Shown here piece after piece: positions 21,394-33,034 of a DNA stretch of 64,000 bases (the first letter of the stretch is position 1; each line of letters begins with the position of its first letter). Location of the stretch: NCBI RefSeq assembly GCF_014356525.2, contig NC_052505.1, positions 2,786,759 through 2,850,758 on the forward strand. The letters are read 5' to 3'. The translations under genes and the position numbers were made by a program. This DNA is from Nilaparvata lugens (Eukaryota > Arthropoda > Insecta > Hemiptera > Delphacidae). Under the pieces are notes generated by a model that saw only the letters and a list, made by a program, of their open reading frames with translations, was not told the origin of the DNA and made no database searches.

Positions 21394-21615
21394 AATTTGA
21401 CGGTGGATGAGACCTCACTATACTTAGTATTATCCAATGTCATTGCAATCAACGACTGTGTGAATAGAATACGGTATTCAGAATAGGAATGTTGTGTTTC
21501 ACTTCAAGAAACAAGCTTATCGAAACAGTTGAAGAAATCCAACCGTTGAAGAAGTAGGGTCAACTATTCAAGTTGACAATTTTTTTAGTGTTTGTTTGTA
21601 TAGGCTAGCCTAGCT
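21394..21615. other. Short spacer between elements
   Basis: Holds AAACAAGCTTATCGAAACAG and TAGGCTAGCCTAGC; nothing recognised. Confidence 0.3.
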
Positions 21616-21619
21616 TTAA

Positions 21620-22200
21620 CCTTGAGGCTGTTCGGTACACTTATTTATTATTCAAATTGGATAATCTTTTTCAATATAATTGTTAAGATCATTATAAGAG
21701 TGAGATAGAGTGGCAACTGAAATTTTTATGTGGTCTAATAAGCGAGTTATGGGTTGTTCAAGTGCTAACTTTCCAGATTCCGTTTTCTTTCCATATCATA
21801 AACGGTTTCGACTATATTATTTGAACTTCTCTTAAAAATTCAAAGAATGTATCTTTCCAAACTAAAACATCTTATTTCCCATATCGTTCATAAATGAAAT
21901 AACATTTTTTTAAATTCGATAACTTGTTTATTTTGGCATTAATCGCGAAAAAACGCAAATTAGAACAAAGCCAATGATATACTGAATGTATTAAAAAAAC
22001 TCCAATGGAAAATTCGGTACCGTTTATGATCTGGGAAGAAAACGGAGTTTAGCACTTCAACAACCCATAACACGCTTATTAAACCACTTAAAAATTTCAG
22101 TTACCACTTTTTCTCACTCTTATAATGATCTTAACAATTACGAGTATATTAAGAAAGATTAACCCATTCAAATAAAAATAAAAAGGTGTTACGAACAGCC
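21620..22200. mobile_element. J: MITE with long inverted repeats
   Basis: About 150 bp at each end pair: GGCTGTTCGGTA / GTTACGAACAGCC, TAAGATCATTATAAGAGTGA / CACTCTTATAATGATCTTA, GAGTTATGGGTTGTT / AACAACCCATAACACG. TTAA flanks both ends (21616-21619, 22201-22204), suggesting a TTAA target as in piggyBac-type elements. Non-coding. Confidence 0.7.
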
Positions 22201-22204
22201 TTAA

Positions 22205-22390
22205 AGCTGCGTTTACACCAAAGTTATTAACAACATTTTAATTTTCCCATCCTTAGAGATTCTATGAGATTGAACGATTCTTCACAAACACATATGCACA
22301 TCATGTGTATGATAAGTTATGTTCAATCTAATAGAATTTATGATGACGGCGAAAAAATTTTTTGTTAATAACTTTTGTGTAAACGCGGCT
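22205..22390. mobile_element. K: 186-bp MITE of PIF/Harbinger type
   Basis: The terminal inverted repeats are about 29 bp, AGCTGCGTTTACACCAAAGT with TATTAACAA at the left and TTGTTAATAA with CTTTTGTGTAAACGCGGCT at the right, flanked by TAA on both sides. It abuts J with no spacer. Confidence 0.85.
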
Positions 22391-22907
22391 TAAACTATTC
22401 AAATGTATTTGTACATGTCCATGAATGGAGAATTTTCAATTTCAAATGGTTGTACTAGTTTCTTTTGTAGCGGATCCAAAGTATAATCGATATATTACAA
22501 TATTCCAATTTTATGAAGCCTTGAGGATGAAATAATTCAATCAATAAAGCAAACAGAAATGTATTCATGTCACTTCTCAACTGAAATGTCGCATTTGAGT
22601 ACACAGAACACATTCACTAGTCTGAATAGAATCAATAAGTGAGTCAGCCCACACTTTTCTGTAGTAAGCTAGTGCTCTCCCAGGGCATAAAGCCAAGGCA
22701 ACACGGTAATAAAATCAATGGATACTCTGATGGAGAAGTTTGATGGATAAATCAGTTGCTTTACTATGTTGCCAATTTCTCCCGGTTGTTTTATTGGATT
22801 CATTCTGTGTTTTATTACAATACTATTGCAGTATTTATAGTATTGAAGAATAGAGTTATCGACTCTAGTCATTCATCTTCTAGTAATAAAGTCATGGTTG
22901 TTCTATA

Positions 22908-24152
22908 GTGAGGTCCACGTTATAATGGCAGTGTTTGATTAGCAACTGCATTGCTATCATTCAACAAATCGGAGAGCGCTATCTCTTTCTCGTTTTGCTT
23001 TGTTGCCAGATCGTCTTTTAACAATGTAGAATATTGATAATCAATCAACAGAATATTTCATCTTAATCATGAAGTCATTGGAAAAAAGAATTTCGTGCTT
23101 AATAATATATAATCTATTATTTTAAAACGAGAATGATCAGTTAATATTACATCAAATATCGGGTCACCGAGCTTCGCTTGCTATTTATTTATTGACTTGT
23201 GATAAACCGAACACAATTCTTTAAAATGATTGGGGAAGTACTAACAGGCACAGCCCAAAACTGTTTCTTCCCCGAATTTTGATTTATACACTATAAATAG
23301 TCCAGAAAGTAGGGTTATGTTCCATACACTTGATTTCAGGTTCAATTTTCTGTTCAAACATTTGAAAACAAAAAAATTAGAATTTAGATTATATAGAAAT
23401 CAAATTGAATAACAAAAAACACTCAAACAAAAAATTTATAATTTAGATTATATACAGAATAACAAAATAACACTCACTAATCACTTAAAACTGTAAAATG
23501 ATGATTAACTTTGAATATTATGATATACTCTAATTTGGAGTGATAAACCATGTCATGTCAACAAATCAGATTATTTTGATAGAATTTCTAGATAATATTA
23601 CTCCCGAGATACGGTAAGCTGATTGAATGATTACACAGCTGATCTCCCACACAGGCACACGCATCTTCTGTTATCGACAGACGACGAAATTATCATCTGT
23701 ACTTCCAAGGATGAATGATCCTTTTAATGTCCTTCAGCGAGTTTTCCCAGGGACGATATTCATAGTGAAATTCGTATTGGAGGGACGAAATTCATAGTAC
23801 AATCCAATTTTTATATCATAAACCTACTATGTTTCAAATTTCGTGAAAATCGTTAGAGCCATTTTCGAGATCGTTGAACATAAATAACCAGATATAAAAA
23901 TAACCAGACATACAGAAATTGCTCGCTCAATATAATACAAAATATTTCATCTTAATTATTATTAAGAAATCATTGAAAAATATAATTTCGTGCTTTATAA
24001 TGTATAATTGCTTATTCTAAACGAGAATGAACAGTTGATATTACATCAATAAACCTGTGTCGGTTACTCTCTATAGAAGGCATTGACAAGACAGAGGATC
24101 GGCAACGTTTTTCTCCTATCTTTCTCCACTGCCATTATAACGTGGACCTCAC
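22908..24152. mobile_element. B2: B element split by an H-type insertion
   Basis: Ends GTGAGGTCCACGTTATAATG and CATTATAACGTGGACCTCAC with B interior words on both sides. About 23156-23937 is a foreign block bounded by ATATCGGGTCACCGAGCTTC and AATTGCTCGCTCAATATAAT, related to H. The B word AATATTTCATCTTAAT occurs on both sides of it. A stray B end (GTGAGGTCCAC) follows at 24156. Confidence 0.75.
23156..23937. mobile_element. H2: H-family element nested in B2
   Basis: Shares CACACAGGCACACGC, TTATCGACAGACGACGAAAT, ATAAACCTACTATGTTTCAA and TAGAGCC-TTTTCGAGATC with H1, and its left 60 bp with the right end of 46325-46705. Confidence 0.6.
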
Positions 24153-24532
24153 TGTAGTGAGGTCCACTAAGTAAGAACTGACAGTTCTAGTTTCACACTA
24201 TTAAACACGACTCGACATTGACACTATTTTACGACGCTAATCATGCTTTAGATCCAATGAAATGAAAGAAGTGTGGAGTGGAGTATCCAATCCATCTTGT
24301 TGAGGTGATAAACGTGAGGAACGTCTGTCTTATCTTTTTCAATAAGTGAGCTGAATGCCAATGTTCATTGAAATCAATATCACTGAAGATTCTGCTCGCA
24401 GTTTTTATTCGCACTATCTGATATTCTGATTGATTTTGGCCATTTATTTGGAAGTTTAGTTCAAATTTAAGACCGGTCTCATGCATATATCAAGAATCTA
24501 TACTTTGATAAAGTATACTATACTATAGTTCA

Positions 24533-24632
24533 TCGAATTCCCTTCCAGCTGTTACCCTTTTGTCAATATTTGCAGTAGCAGGAGTCTTTGGGGTGATTTG
24601 CAACATTTAATTTGGAATTTCGTTTGATGATG
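24533..24632 (+). mobile_element. 3' half of a tRNA-derived SINE
   Basis: CATCGAATTCCCTTCCAGCT, CAATATTTGCAGTAGCAG, GGGGTGATTTGCAACATTTA and a TTTCGTTTGATGATGATTG end match the 3' half of the SINE at 45549-45760. The tRNA part is missing. Confidence 0.65.
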
Positions 24633-24634
24633 AT

Positions 24635-25343
24635 TGACCGAGCGAAGTGAGGTCTGAGATTCAATTCAACGGTTTGGCATTTCTCTTAATGTTTAAATGT
24701 TCATATGTCGCGCATTTACGGCGAAACGCGGTAATAGATTTTCATGAAATTTGACAGGTATGATCCTTTTAAAATTGCGCGTCGACGTATATACAAGTTT
24801 TTTTGGACATTTTATATTTCAAGGATATTATAAAAGGAAAAAGGAGCCTCCTTCATAGGTGAATATTGGAGTAAAAATCAGACTATAGAATTATTCATCA
24901 AATCAGCTGTCGAGTTGATTATAACAGCTGTCGCTGTTGAGTTGCCGTGACGCATGCAATTGAATATCTCAATGTAACTTGGTAAAAAATCAGCTTCTTT
25001 ATAGACTATTAATTGCATGCCTCATAGAATGCAATTCTTATGCACTATTAAATATTGATTGCGTGCAATAACGCATGCAATAATTAATAACTAAAATAAC
25101 ATAGTATTGTCTCTCGAAATTTCTCTGCTTCGAACTCGGGATGTCCTGTTGCCAGTATGTCTTGAAGGAGATTCGCTTTTGATGTTAGCATTTTTGAAAC
25201 ACCAACCCGAAAAGTCATTAGCCGTTTTCACACCGATATCTCGCCGACACGACATACAGACAGGATTTAATCTGATGGACAGTATAAGAGGAGGCTGTGG
25301 TTTATAACTGCGCGAGGTCTATTGTTCACAGAACTACTCGTTA
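24635..25343 (+). mobile_element. C2: long variant of family C, inverted relative to C1
   Basis: Begins TGACCGAGCGAAGTGAGGTC and ends GCGAGGTCTATTGTTCACAG-AACTACTCG. Between the usual blocks it contains several copies of GCATGCAATT-type words (24950-25080) and 25100-25300, which has no match elsewhere in the window. Confidence 0.7.
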
Positions 25344-25429
25344 TAATAAAGTAATAAGTAATCAAGTAATTTTCTATGTTTTTGTGAAAAGGAATCAATA
25401 AATTTCATTTCTCATTTCAAATAACTGGT

Positions 25430-25870
25430 TTATACATGTACGGGATAGGAAAATTATGTTTGACGCATCATCACGTCTGAACTACTGGACTAGATAAATT
25501 TTAAATTTCTAAAAAGTGAATTTCACAGTAGAATTTATTCTGAGATATTCCAATGTATCATTATCGAATGAAAAGTAGTGATTAAAATCCTTCTCCAAGA
25601 GCTCCTCTATCATTAGTTATTCATATTTTTCATCGACAAAACTTTATCAATTGAAATTCAGTTGAATTCGAAATTTCCAATGAATGAATTTCACAGTAGA
25701 ATTTATTCTGAGATATTCCAATGAATTATCATTGAATAATTAGAGCTAATTAAAATCATTCTCCAGGAGCTCCTCTATCATTAGTTATTCCTCGACAAAA
25801 CTCAATCAATCAATTCATTTCATGCCTCAAGCGTTGACTCCTGAGACTGTATGGATTTATGGAAGGCAGA
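25430..25870. repeat. P-related block with a two-copy 167-bp tandem repeat
   Basis: GACGCATCATCACGTCTGAA-CTACTGGACT also occurs in P (30183-30215). Two copies of AATTTCACAGTAGAATTTAT-TCTGAGATATTCCAATG start at 25518 and 25686, each followed by AGGAGCTCCTCTATCATTAG (CAAGAGCTCC in the first). Confidence 0.6.
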
Positions 25871-26047
25871 AGTTGAAAGTTGAGTTTGGAAGTTGCCGGT
25901 GCTTCGAGTAACAAGTTGGCGAAAGTTTCAAAGAAGACAAGATTTGCTGTGACAAGTTGCTGCTGTTGAGAACAGATTTCGTCCTCATAATAATTATCAT
26001 CCAACAGTTCATCTTGTCAGATTTCTCTGTGTGGCATGTTTCTATAA

Positions 26048-26312
26048 AGCTGCCTACAGACTTCTGCGCCTCGAACACGCACGTTTTGCTTTTCATCAGC
26101 TGATGCTATGCTTATTATATCTGTATCCTACTGTTTTGTACGAATACAGATATAACAACTAAAAGATATTCATTTTCACAGTTACGTTACTTGATGATAC
26201 TATGTATTTTATCAATAAATAAATTGTTTTATGTTTCTAGTGCAATATTTGATTATTTTCTAAGCATGTCATCAGCTGATGAAAAGTGTTTTTGGCGCAG
26301 AAGTCTGTACCA
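26048..26312. mobile_element. Harbinger-type MITE
   Basis: Ends AGCTGCCTACAGACTTCTGC and GCGCAGAAGTCTGTACCA, flanked by TAA on each side, with inner CATCAGCTGATG inverted copies. Same general type as L at 36707. Confidence 0.7.
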
Positions 26313-26334
26313 TAAAGAAAATATATTATAAGGA

Positions 26335-26595
26335 ATTGATATGGGTATGCCATGGTATAGGGCGTTTATGTTGCAAATTTCACTGTTAACTCAAGCCGAT
26401 AGTCCCAGTAGTTATTTATCGTGAAGCTATGTGACGCTGGTAGTCTTTCGTACTGTACCGTTCTTACACTCTCTCCCGGCCAAAAAAGTAATAATAAACA
26501 GTAGTCAACAATCGGTTTGAGTTAACAACTATCGGCTTGAAGTTTAGAACATAAGCGACCTATACCATGGGATATCTTCGTATGCTAACTTTCCT
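26335..26595. mobile_element. E1: MITE of family E, intact
   Basis: Inverted ends: GCCATGGTATAGGGCGTTTA with TGTT at the left and AACATAAGCGACCTATACCA with TGGGATATCTTCGTATGCTA at the right. Inner AAGCCGATAGT / ACTATCGGCTT also pair. Non-coding, about 260 bp. Confidence 0.8.
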
Positions 26596-27078
26596 CTTAG
26601 TCTGTACGCATCTTTATAGACAATGGGATCGGTGATAAAGTGATGAGGCAAATAACTTTGAATCATATAAAAACGTTGAGCGCAAACCTACTGCCATGGG
26701 GAGACAAAGAAATTAATGAAAAGCTATCAATAGTGAACTGGATATTGCATAGATCTACAATAATTACTCGTATATTGAAATGATCAAGAATTTTATTACA
26801 GCCAGGAAATACATACAGTACACTAGGCCATGTATTACAATGAAATTACAAAAAGAATTGCAGATGTAACTACCAAGCTAGCGTACAACATATTTGCACC
26901 CCAATTTTCATCTTTGAATTTGGAACCAAGTATTTCAGAATCATTAGAAAAGCGATTACATCCTGTTCACACAAAAATCTCTGAAATAAGATCAATACAA
27001 TGAGTAATTGTTTTTTCATGTTTTATTTAGTTTTTGTATGGTTGGGAATTTGAATTATTTATATAATTTATTGTGTCA
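26596..27078. other. Intron sequence, nothing firm
   Basis: 26680-27000 has scattered reading-frame fragments on the + strand (AACCTACTGCCATGGGGAGA) that may be a decayed LINE, but no motif survives. Confidence 0.3.
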
Positions 27079-27795
27079 TCTATATATATAAAAGCGAAAT
27101 GGCACTCACTCACTGACTGACTGACTCACTCACTCACTCACTCACTCACTCACTCACTCACTCACTCACTCACTCGCATAACTAAAAATCTACCGGACCA
27201 AAAACGTTCAAATTTGGTAGGTATGTTCAGTTGGCCCTTTAGAGGCGCACTAAGAAATCTTTTGGCAATATTCCAACTCTAAGGGTTGTTTTTAAGGGTT
27301 TAAAGTTTGTCTTTTAGCATGTATATTCTTCTTCTCCCAATCTCTTAATTATAATTGAAATTTCCATATCATATGTTACTATAGAACTATAATCTAGATA
27401 GAGTACCTCTTCGAAACAGTTGTTAACTGGCAACTAAATTAATAATTTTGTCAGGTTGGTATAAAGTTGAGTTGAATTTGTTAGGTTGGCACCAAGTTGA
27501 AGATTTAAATGCATTTATCGCGGAAAAATAATTGATTGGGCACTGCTACTTCAATCCTGGGAATATTATATTACTAGCCGTCAGGCCCGCTTCGCTCGCC
27601 ATATCCGTTTAGCCAGACGTTTAGTCTGAACCCCCGACTGGATTGTCCTAACATATGATAAAAATGCTCAAATGAAAAATGCAGGCGAGCGAAGCGAGCC
27701 TGCTGATCTCATTCTTGGACGATCCAGTCGGGGGTCCAGGGGGCGGAGCCCCCTGGCTAGACGTATATGGCGAGCGAAGCGAGCCTGACGGCTAG
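27079..27795 (+). mobile_element. Hel1: non-autonomous Helitron
   Basis: Starts TCTATATATATAAAAGCGAA after an A and ends GCCTGACGGCTAG before a T, the TC...CTAG ends and A/T target of Helitrons, with no target duplication. An imperfect hairpin (GGCGAGCGAAGCGAGCC) lies 6 nt before CTAG. A CACT/GACT microsatellite follows the 5' end. The 3' 220 bp contains an inverted copy of the last 30 bp (CTAGCCGTCAGGCCCGCTTC at 27575). No Rep/helicase ORF. Very similar to Hel3 in inverse orientation. Confidence 0.85.
27105..27176 (+). repeat. CACT/GACT microsatellite in Hel1
   Basis: CACTCACTGACTGACTGACT followed by about 14 CACT units. It occurs at the same place, shorter, in Hel2 (33056-33082) and as the complement in Hel3 (61572-61632). 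Confidence 0.95.
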
Positions 27796-28110
27796 TAGCA
27801 CTTATATTTTGCATGGCTTCATCTGTTGACTGAAGAATAGATAATTATCATTTGGAATGTGCTGCCCGCACGGAGAACTGTTCAAATTGCAATATGATTT
27901 ATTATTTTAGTTTCAATTTTTTTTCTCTTGATTCTTTTTTGAAATTTTGTAGTTTCTTAAGATTTTGTATACTATTAATGTAAGACTCTATATATTCCTT
28001 CTTTCATTTTTTTCTATCTTTGTTTGATCATTTTCTATTGTGATTAAATATACGAAGATAGGCCCCACACAGGATTACCTTTGGGGCTTCATTTAGACTA
28101 TGATGATAAA

Positions 28111-28467
28111 CATGTATTGTGCATGGGTGAGTGTTTGCTACACCAGTTATGTTATTTTATTTCAATTTGTTTGTACAATGTTTGTTTTTGGTCGAATAAA
28201 TTATTATTTATTAATTTTATTGTATTGTAACATGTATTGTGCATGCGTGGGTGTTTGCTACACCAGTTATGTTATTTTATTTCAATTGTTTGTACAATGT
28301 TTGTTTTTGGTCGAATAATTATTATTTATTAATTTTATTGTATTGTAACATGTATTGTGCATGCGTGGGTGTTTGCTACACCAGTTATGTTATTTTATTT
28401 CAATTTGTTTGTACAATGTTTGTTTCTGGTCGAATAAATTATTATTTATTAATTTTATTGTATTGTA
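28111..28467 (+). repeat. Three tandem repeats of about 120 bp
   Basis: Starts at 28111, 28231 and 28349 with CATGTATTGTGCATG; each contains GTTTGCTACACCAGTTATGT, TTGTACAATGTTTG and TTTTATTGTATTGTA. The copies are more than 95 percent alike by eye. The 151-residue ORF across them is repeat-derived. They probably lie in a LINE 3' untranslated region. Confidence 0.9.
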
Positions 28468-29380
28468 TTTTTAACTCTGTTGCTTGTATTAATACGTTAA
28501 GCATCTATGATCTATACATGATTACTATAATATTGACAATTCAATTTGGAACATTACAGTCTGTTCAAGATGTTACAGTGATTAATTGGATATCACTTTG
28601 TCATATACTATGTACTATTTTTTCTTATTTTTTTCTGAGCCTTTTAGATTTTTGTGTATTAGGTGTAATACTTTCTTCAGCTCTATTAATTTAATTTAAT
28701 TCGTATATCTCTTCTTACTTGACTAGAATTGAAGAACAATAAGTGATCTGCAACTCACTGCCAACAAACAAGGAATCTTATGTTGGCAGTTTCAAATATT
28801 ACTTTGATAATAATTAAATCTTGTGAAAGTTACAATCAATGTCTATTTGTAGGTAATTGTATATTGCATACTCTAATGATTGTATTGTACAAGTATTTGT
28901 ATGTGATTTTTGGCTATAAATTCAATTCAATTCACACTAAAATCTTGACAACTAGATTGTCCTTGTATTGTATTGTTGACTCTGTCTTTTTCTTGTAATA
29001 ATACGTGTAACGTTCTATACATTTTCGCTCTGATATTGACTATTCAACTTGGAAATAATAGAATAAGTGAGGTACAAGAAGCAATTGCATTAGGTTTTAG
29101 TACGCTATCTCCGTCCGAGCTTGAGAAGTGCTCAATTCAGCAAGCCAGTCACGTTCGGCTGCGAAAAAATATAGCCGAGCTCAGAAAATATCTCTATATT
29201 TTTGCAAAACCCACTTGGGTATCTTAATAATGACTATTATACTCCAAACAAAATGGGTTGTTCGTTCGTCTGTGATAGCTCTGGAATGATTCTCAGTTCA
29301 GTATTATAAATTACACAAGGGATACTGCATTTGTGACTGAGTTTGCTTTCATAATTTGTCTTCGCTCTAAATATTATCCA
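28468..29380. other. AT-rich intron sequence, probable LINE 3' debris
   Basis: 28473-28560 and 28977-29060 are loosely similar (AATACGT, TATTGAC-ATTCAA-TTGGAA), and ATAAATTCAATTCAATTCAC at 28917 looks like a LINE tail. No ORF supported. Confidence 0.35.
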
Positions 29381-30342
29381 CTAGCAGGTTGCCCGATCTT
29401 CGCAAGGGTTCATTTTGAAACTTGACTGAGTGGAATCTTGGAGAGTTAGAAGTAAGCCTAGAGCAGTCCTCGGTTGATTCAGAATCTATAATCGACCGAG
29501 CGAAGTGAGGTATATGATTCAAGTCGACGGTTTGGCATTTCTCTAAATGTTGGAATGTTTATATGTTTATATGTTGCGCATTTACGGCGAAACGCGGTGA
29601 TAGATTTCCATGAAATTAGACAGGTTTGCTCCTTTTTAAATTGCGCGTCGACGTATATACAAGGTTTTTGGAAATTTTGCATATCAAGGTTAATATAAAA
29701 GGGAGAAGGAGCCTCCTCCATACGCCAATATTACCGTAAAAATCAGACTATAGAATTATTCATCATAAATCAGCTGTCGAGTTGACTATAAATTGCATGC
29801 CATGACGCATGCAATTCAATATCTCAATGTAACTTGGTAAAAAATTAACAGCTGTGTAGACTATAAATTGCATGCCTCATTGCATGCAATTTTTATGCAC
29901 TATTGAATAGGATGCGAAGAACTTATAACAGCTCGTCTGGGCGCCCAGATGTCTTCTGATTTTCTCGCGCTAAATTCTGGAAGCGTTATATGATAATTAA
30001 AATCTTGTGTAAGCTTGATCTGATCAAATAAATAGTTAGTTATCAGTGTGGAAGTGCTTATGGTTTGGGACGTCGTTATAACTGCGCGAGGTCTACTGTT
30101 CACAGAACTACTAGTTATAGTATAGATGATATAATGGAGGGAAGAATTGGCTTAATCACGTACGTGATAGGAAATCCACGAATGACGCATCATCACGTCT
30201 GAACTACTGGACTGATTATCTTGAAATTTTGAATATAGATTCTTAATTTACCGATGAGATGATTATAGGCCTATTTAAAATTCTTCAAGATTTCAGTAGA
30301 TCAAGTTTAGTTAGACCCTCAGGAGCACGAGCTACCTGCTAG
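29381..30342. mobile_element. P: element with CTAGCAGGT ends, carrying a C element
   Basis: CTAGCAGGTTGCCCG at the left and GAGCTACCTGCTAG at the right are inverted. Between them are about 110 bp of P, the nested C3, and about 230 bp of P with GACGCATCATCACGTCTGAA. The CTAG ends preceded or followed by A/T would also suit a Helitron-like element; the class is unresolved. Confidence 0.5.
29493..30115 (+). mobile_element. C3: family C element nested in P
   Basis: Starts CGACCGAGCGAAGTGAGGT and ends GCGCGAGGTCTACTGTTCAC-AGAACTACTAG. It contains a foreign piece at about 29925-29990 (CGTCTGGGCGCCCAGATGTC, TTCTCGCGCTAAATTC) matching the C-terminal end of the LINE at 32260-32325. Confidence 0.7.
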
Positions 30343-30659
30343 TAAAAAATAAAGGTTATTGATTGTCTTGAAGCAGATTTTATGACAGGAATGGGAGATG
30401 ACAGGATTTTATGACAGGAATGCTACGTACTAGGATCAAATTAGAATTGTCTTAAAACAAGTTTTCATAGTGGCCTGAATTCAACATTTCTCCAAAACAA
30501 TTTACGGTGAAATGTAAATATCAAATAATCACAAATCTGGGAAAAATCATAGATTTGTAATAATATTACTGTAAGCAATTGCTATGGAATACAATATTCC
30601 TTAATAATAATCCAGTTTTATACTAACCTGCCAATTAAACCAATATTGAAATTACACTA

Positions 30660-31500
30660 TTTTTACTTTCCTTGCCCTATTACCATAGGTAAGGAGGAGA
30701 TTGCTTTCCGAAAAGAATTAAGGTACCCCAATTTCTAAATTTCTATACGTTTCAAGGTCCCCTGAGTCCGAAAAAGTGGTTTTTGGGCATTGGTTTGTAT
30801 GTGTGTGTGTGTGTGTGTGTGTGTATGAGTGTATGTGCGTCTGTGTACACGATATCTCATCTCCCAGTCAACTGAATGACTTCAAATTTGGAACGTGAGG
30901 TCCTTACACTATAAGGATCCGACACGAACAATTCCGATCAAATGTAATCCAAGATGGCGGCTAAAATGGCGAAAATGTTGTCAAAAACAGGGTTATTCGC
31001 GATTTTCTCGAAAACGACTCCAACGATTCTGATCAAATTTAAACCTGGAATAGTCATTGATAAGCTCTATCAACTGCCACAAGTCCCATATCTGTAAAAA
31101 TTTCAGGAGCTTTGCCCCATCTATGCAAAGTTTGATTTTAGATTCTCAACTATCAGCCTCCATATACAATTTAAACAAAAAACTTCAAGTGGAAAAGATT
31201 GAGCATGAAAATCTCTGAAATTAATGTCCAGTAACATTTCCACCTAGAATTGAAAATAAGCTTGAAATCCGAGAAAATGTGATTATTAAATTGCAAACTG
31301 TTGGCAACTGTTGGTTCTATTAAATCATTTACTACGAAGAGATAGCGGATATAGTGTGCTTCCAGCGTTATTGACCTATCACCAGCTGTCTCATATCTTT
31401 GAATAGTAGACTTGCGATGCGCGAGTACACTAGCGTCAGGTGATCAATTTTCTTAACGGCAAGGAAGTTGTGTGAGTGTGCCACACCAGATTTTTTTCGT
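30660..31500 (+). mobile_element. D2: family D element
   Basis: Starts TTTTTACTTTCCTTGCCCTA and ends GCCACACCAGATTTTTTTCG. It carries a GT microsatellite (30800-30824) and all D landmarks in the opposite orientation to D1. Confidence 0.8.
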
Positions 31501-31729
31501 TAATTATCAAAAAGAAACTTGAAGTTTATTCAAAACTGCGAATATTCACAACACAGTGAATTGTCAAGGGAAAATCAATGGACACATATGTACGAAAATA
31601 TTCGAAGGTGCGGTCAGATAATTTATTGGTACGGCATTTATTTCCTCACAACTTATCCGAGATTCATTCACGATTTTTTTTTCAATTAGGTTTCTTGAAT
31701 ATTCTAATAAGTCGATTCATGAATTGAAT

Positions 31730-32764
31730 CTTTTTTTGAATCTATAACTTGATAGGTACTAGGTATAACTTTGACTTGATAGCTGCTAGGGCCAACCAAC
31801 AAATGGGGTTTACTCTGAGGACCTGTTCGCCCTTTAGTGATGTAGAGCCTTTGATTCTGATTTATAAGTCACTAGTGAGAAGCTTGCTAGAATATGCCTC
31901 AGAGATATGGAATCCATATCATATGGATAGAATAAATGTTCTAGAACGGCTTCAAAATAAGTTTTTAAGAATCATGTTCTATAAGAAATTTAATCGTTTT
32001 TGTCCTTTTGATTTCCCAACAGAGTCACTGAGAACTTTATTCCATATTACATCATTAAAAGTTAGGCGTGATGTTAGAGCACTTATTTTTCTTTTTGATC
32101 TCTTAAATAATGAAATTGATTCATCATACTTGCTATCTAAAATGAATATTTATATCTCACCTGTGGCTCGTCGATCTGAATTTTCTTTTCTGGTTCCTCT
32201 TTCCAGAACACTTAGAAATTACAATTCTCCTCTCAACAGAATTCAGAGAAGCTACAATAGTTTGTCCGGGCACCTAGATCTCTTCTGGTTCTCTCGCGCT
32301 AGATTCCGAAAAGCTCTATACAATGGTCTGGTCTGAGCATTGATATTGTGATCTGGTCTACATCGATCATTTTTTCATGTATGTGTGGGTGTGCATATGT
32401 TTTGGAACTCATTAATAAGTTATATTTTTGGTTATTTCATTCTTTTAATACTTGTGTTATTAGAATTTTATATTTTCCATTTTTGGACCTTTTATGAGTA
32501 GTATTTCGATGCTTTGTATTCATCTCATCTTTTCATATTATTTATTTTTTTTTAAATTATTGTATTTTTCCATATTATTATTTTGTACCTTATTACCATA
32601 TGTAATAGGATAAATATTACCATTTGTACCTTATTTCTTTTTATGATTTTTTATAAGTTTTCTATATATTATATTTTAAGATTTTGCATTTTCTTGTAAA
32701 GGAGACATGTTTGGGGAAACCCGTTGTCTCCATTGTAAATGAATGAATAAATAAATAAATAAAT

Positions 32765-32795
<31 letters not shown>
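31730..32795 (+). mobile_element. 5'-truncated LINE with C-terminal ORF and TAAA tail
   Basis: An open frame of 195 codons (31749-32336, TGA) gives the post-RT region of a jockey/CR1-type ORF2: LIYKSLVRSLLEYASEIWNP, then LERLQNKFLRIMFYKK, then a C-terminal SGHLDLFWFSRARFRKALY block. The S-L-x-R-S-x-L-EY-A-x-x-IW-P motif is diagnostic of that region. The RT palm is absent. A 3' untranslated stretch of about 400 bp ends in a TAAA repeat (32737-32793). The frame has no stops, so the insertion is relatively young. The first codon given by the frame is not a true start. Confidence 0.85.
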
Positions 32796-33034
32796 CCCCG
32801 ATTTTCTTCTTCAATAATCCATGATCAATATGATACCAATTTAACTCAAAGATTCCGAAAGAATGGCTGTTATTAAACTTCATAACTTGGAATTTCGTTA
32901 TTGTTTACTGTGCGCGTATAAAGTAATAGTAACTTACATCATAGAGAGAAGATAGCATAAGAAAATATCCCATGGTATAGGGCGTTTATGTTCCAAATTT
33001 CAATGTTAAATCAAGCCGATAGTCCTAGTAGTTA

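Noticed and set aside
28239..28694. 151-codon ORF rich in CYTSYVILFQ-type hydrophobic repeats, as a membrane protein
   Set aside because: It runs through three 120-bp tandem repeats, the frame changes between copies through small indels, and there is no start context or homology.
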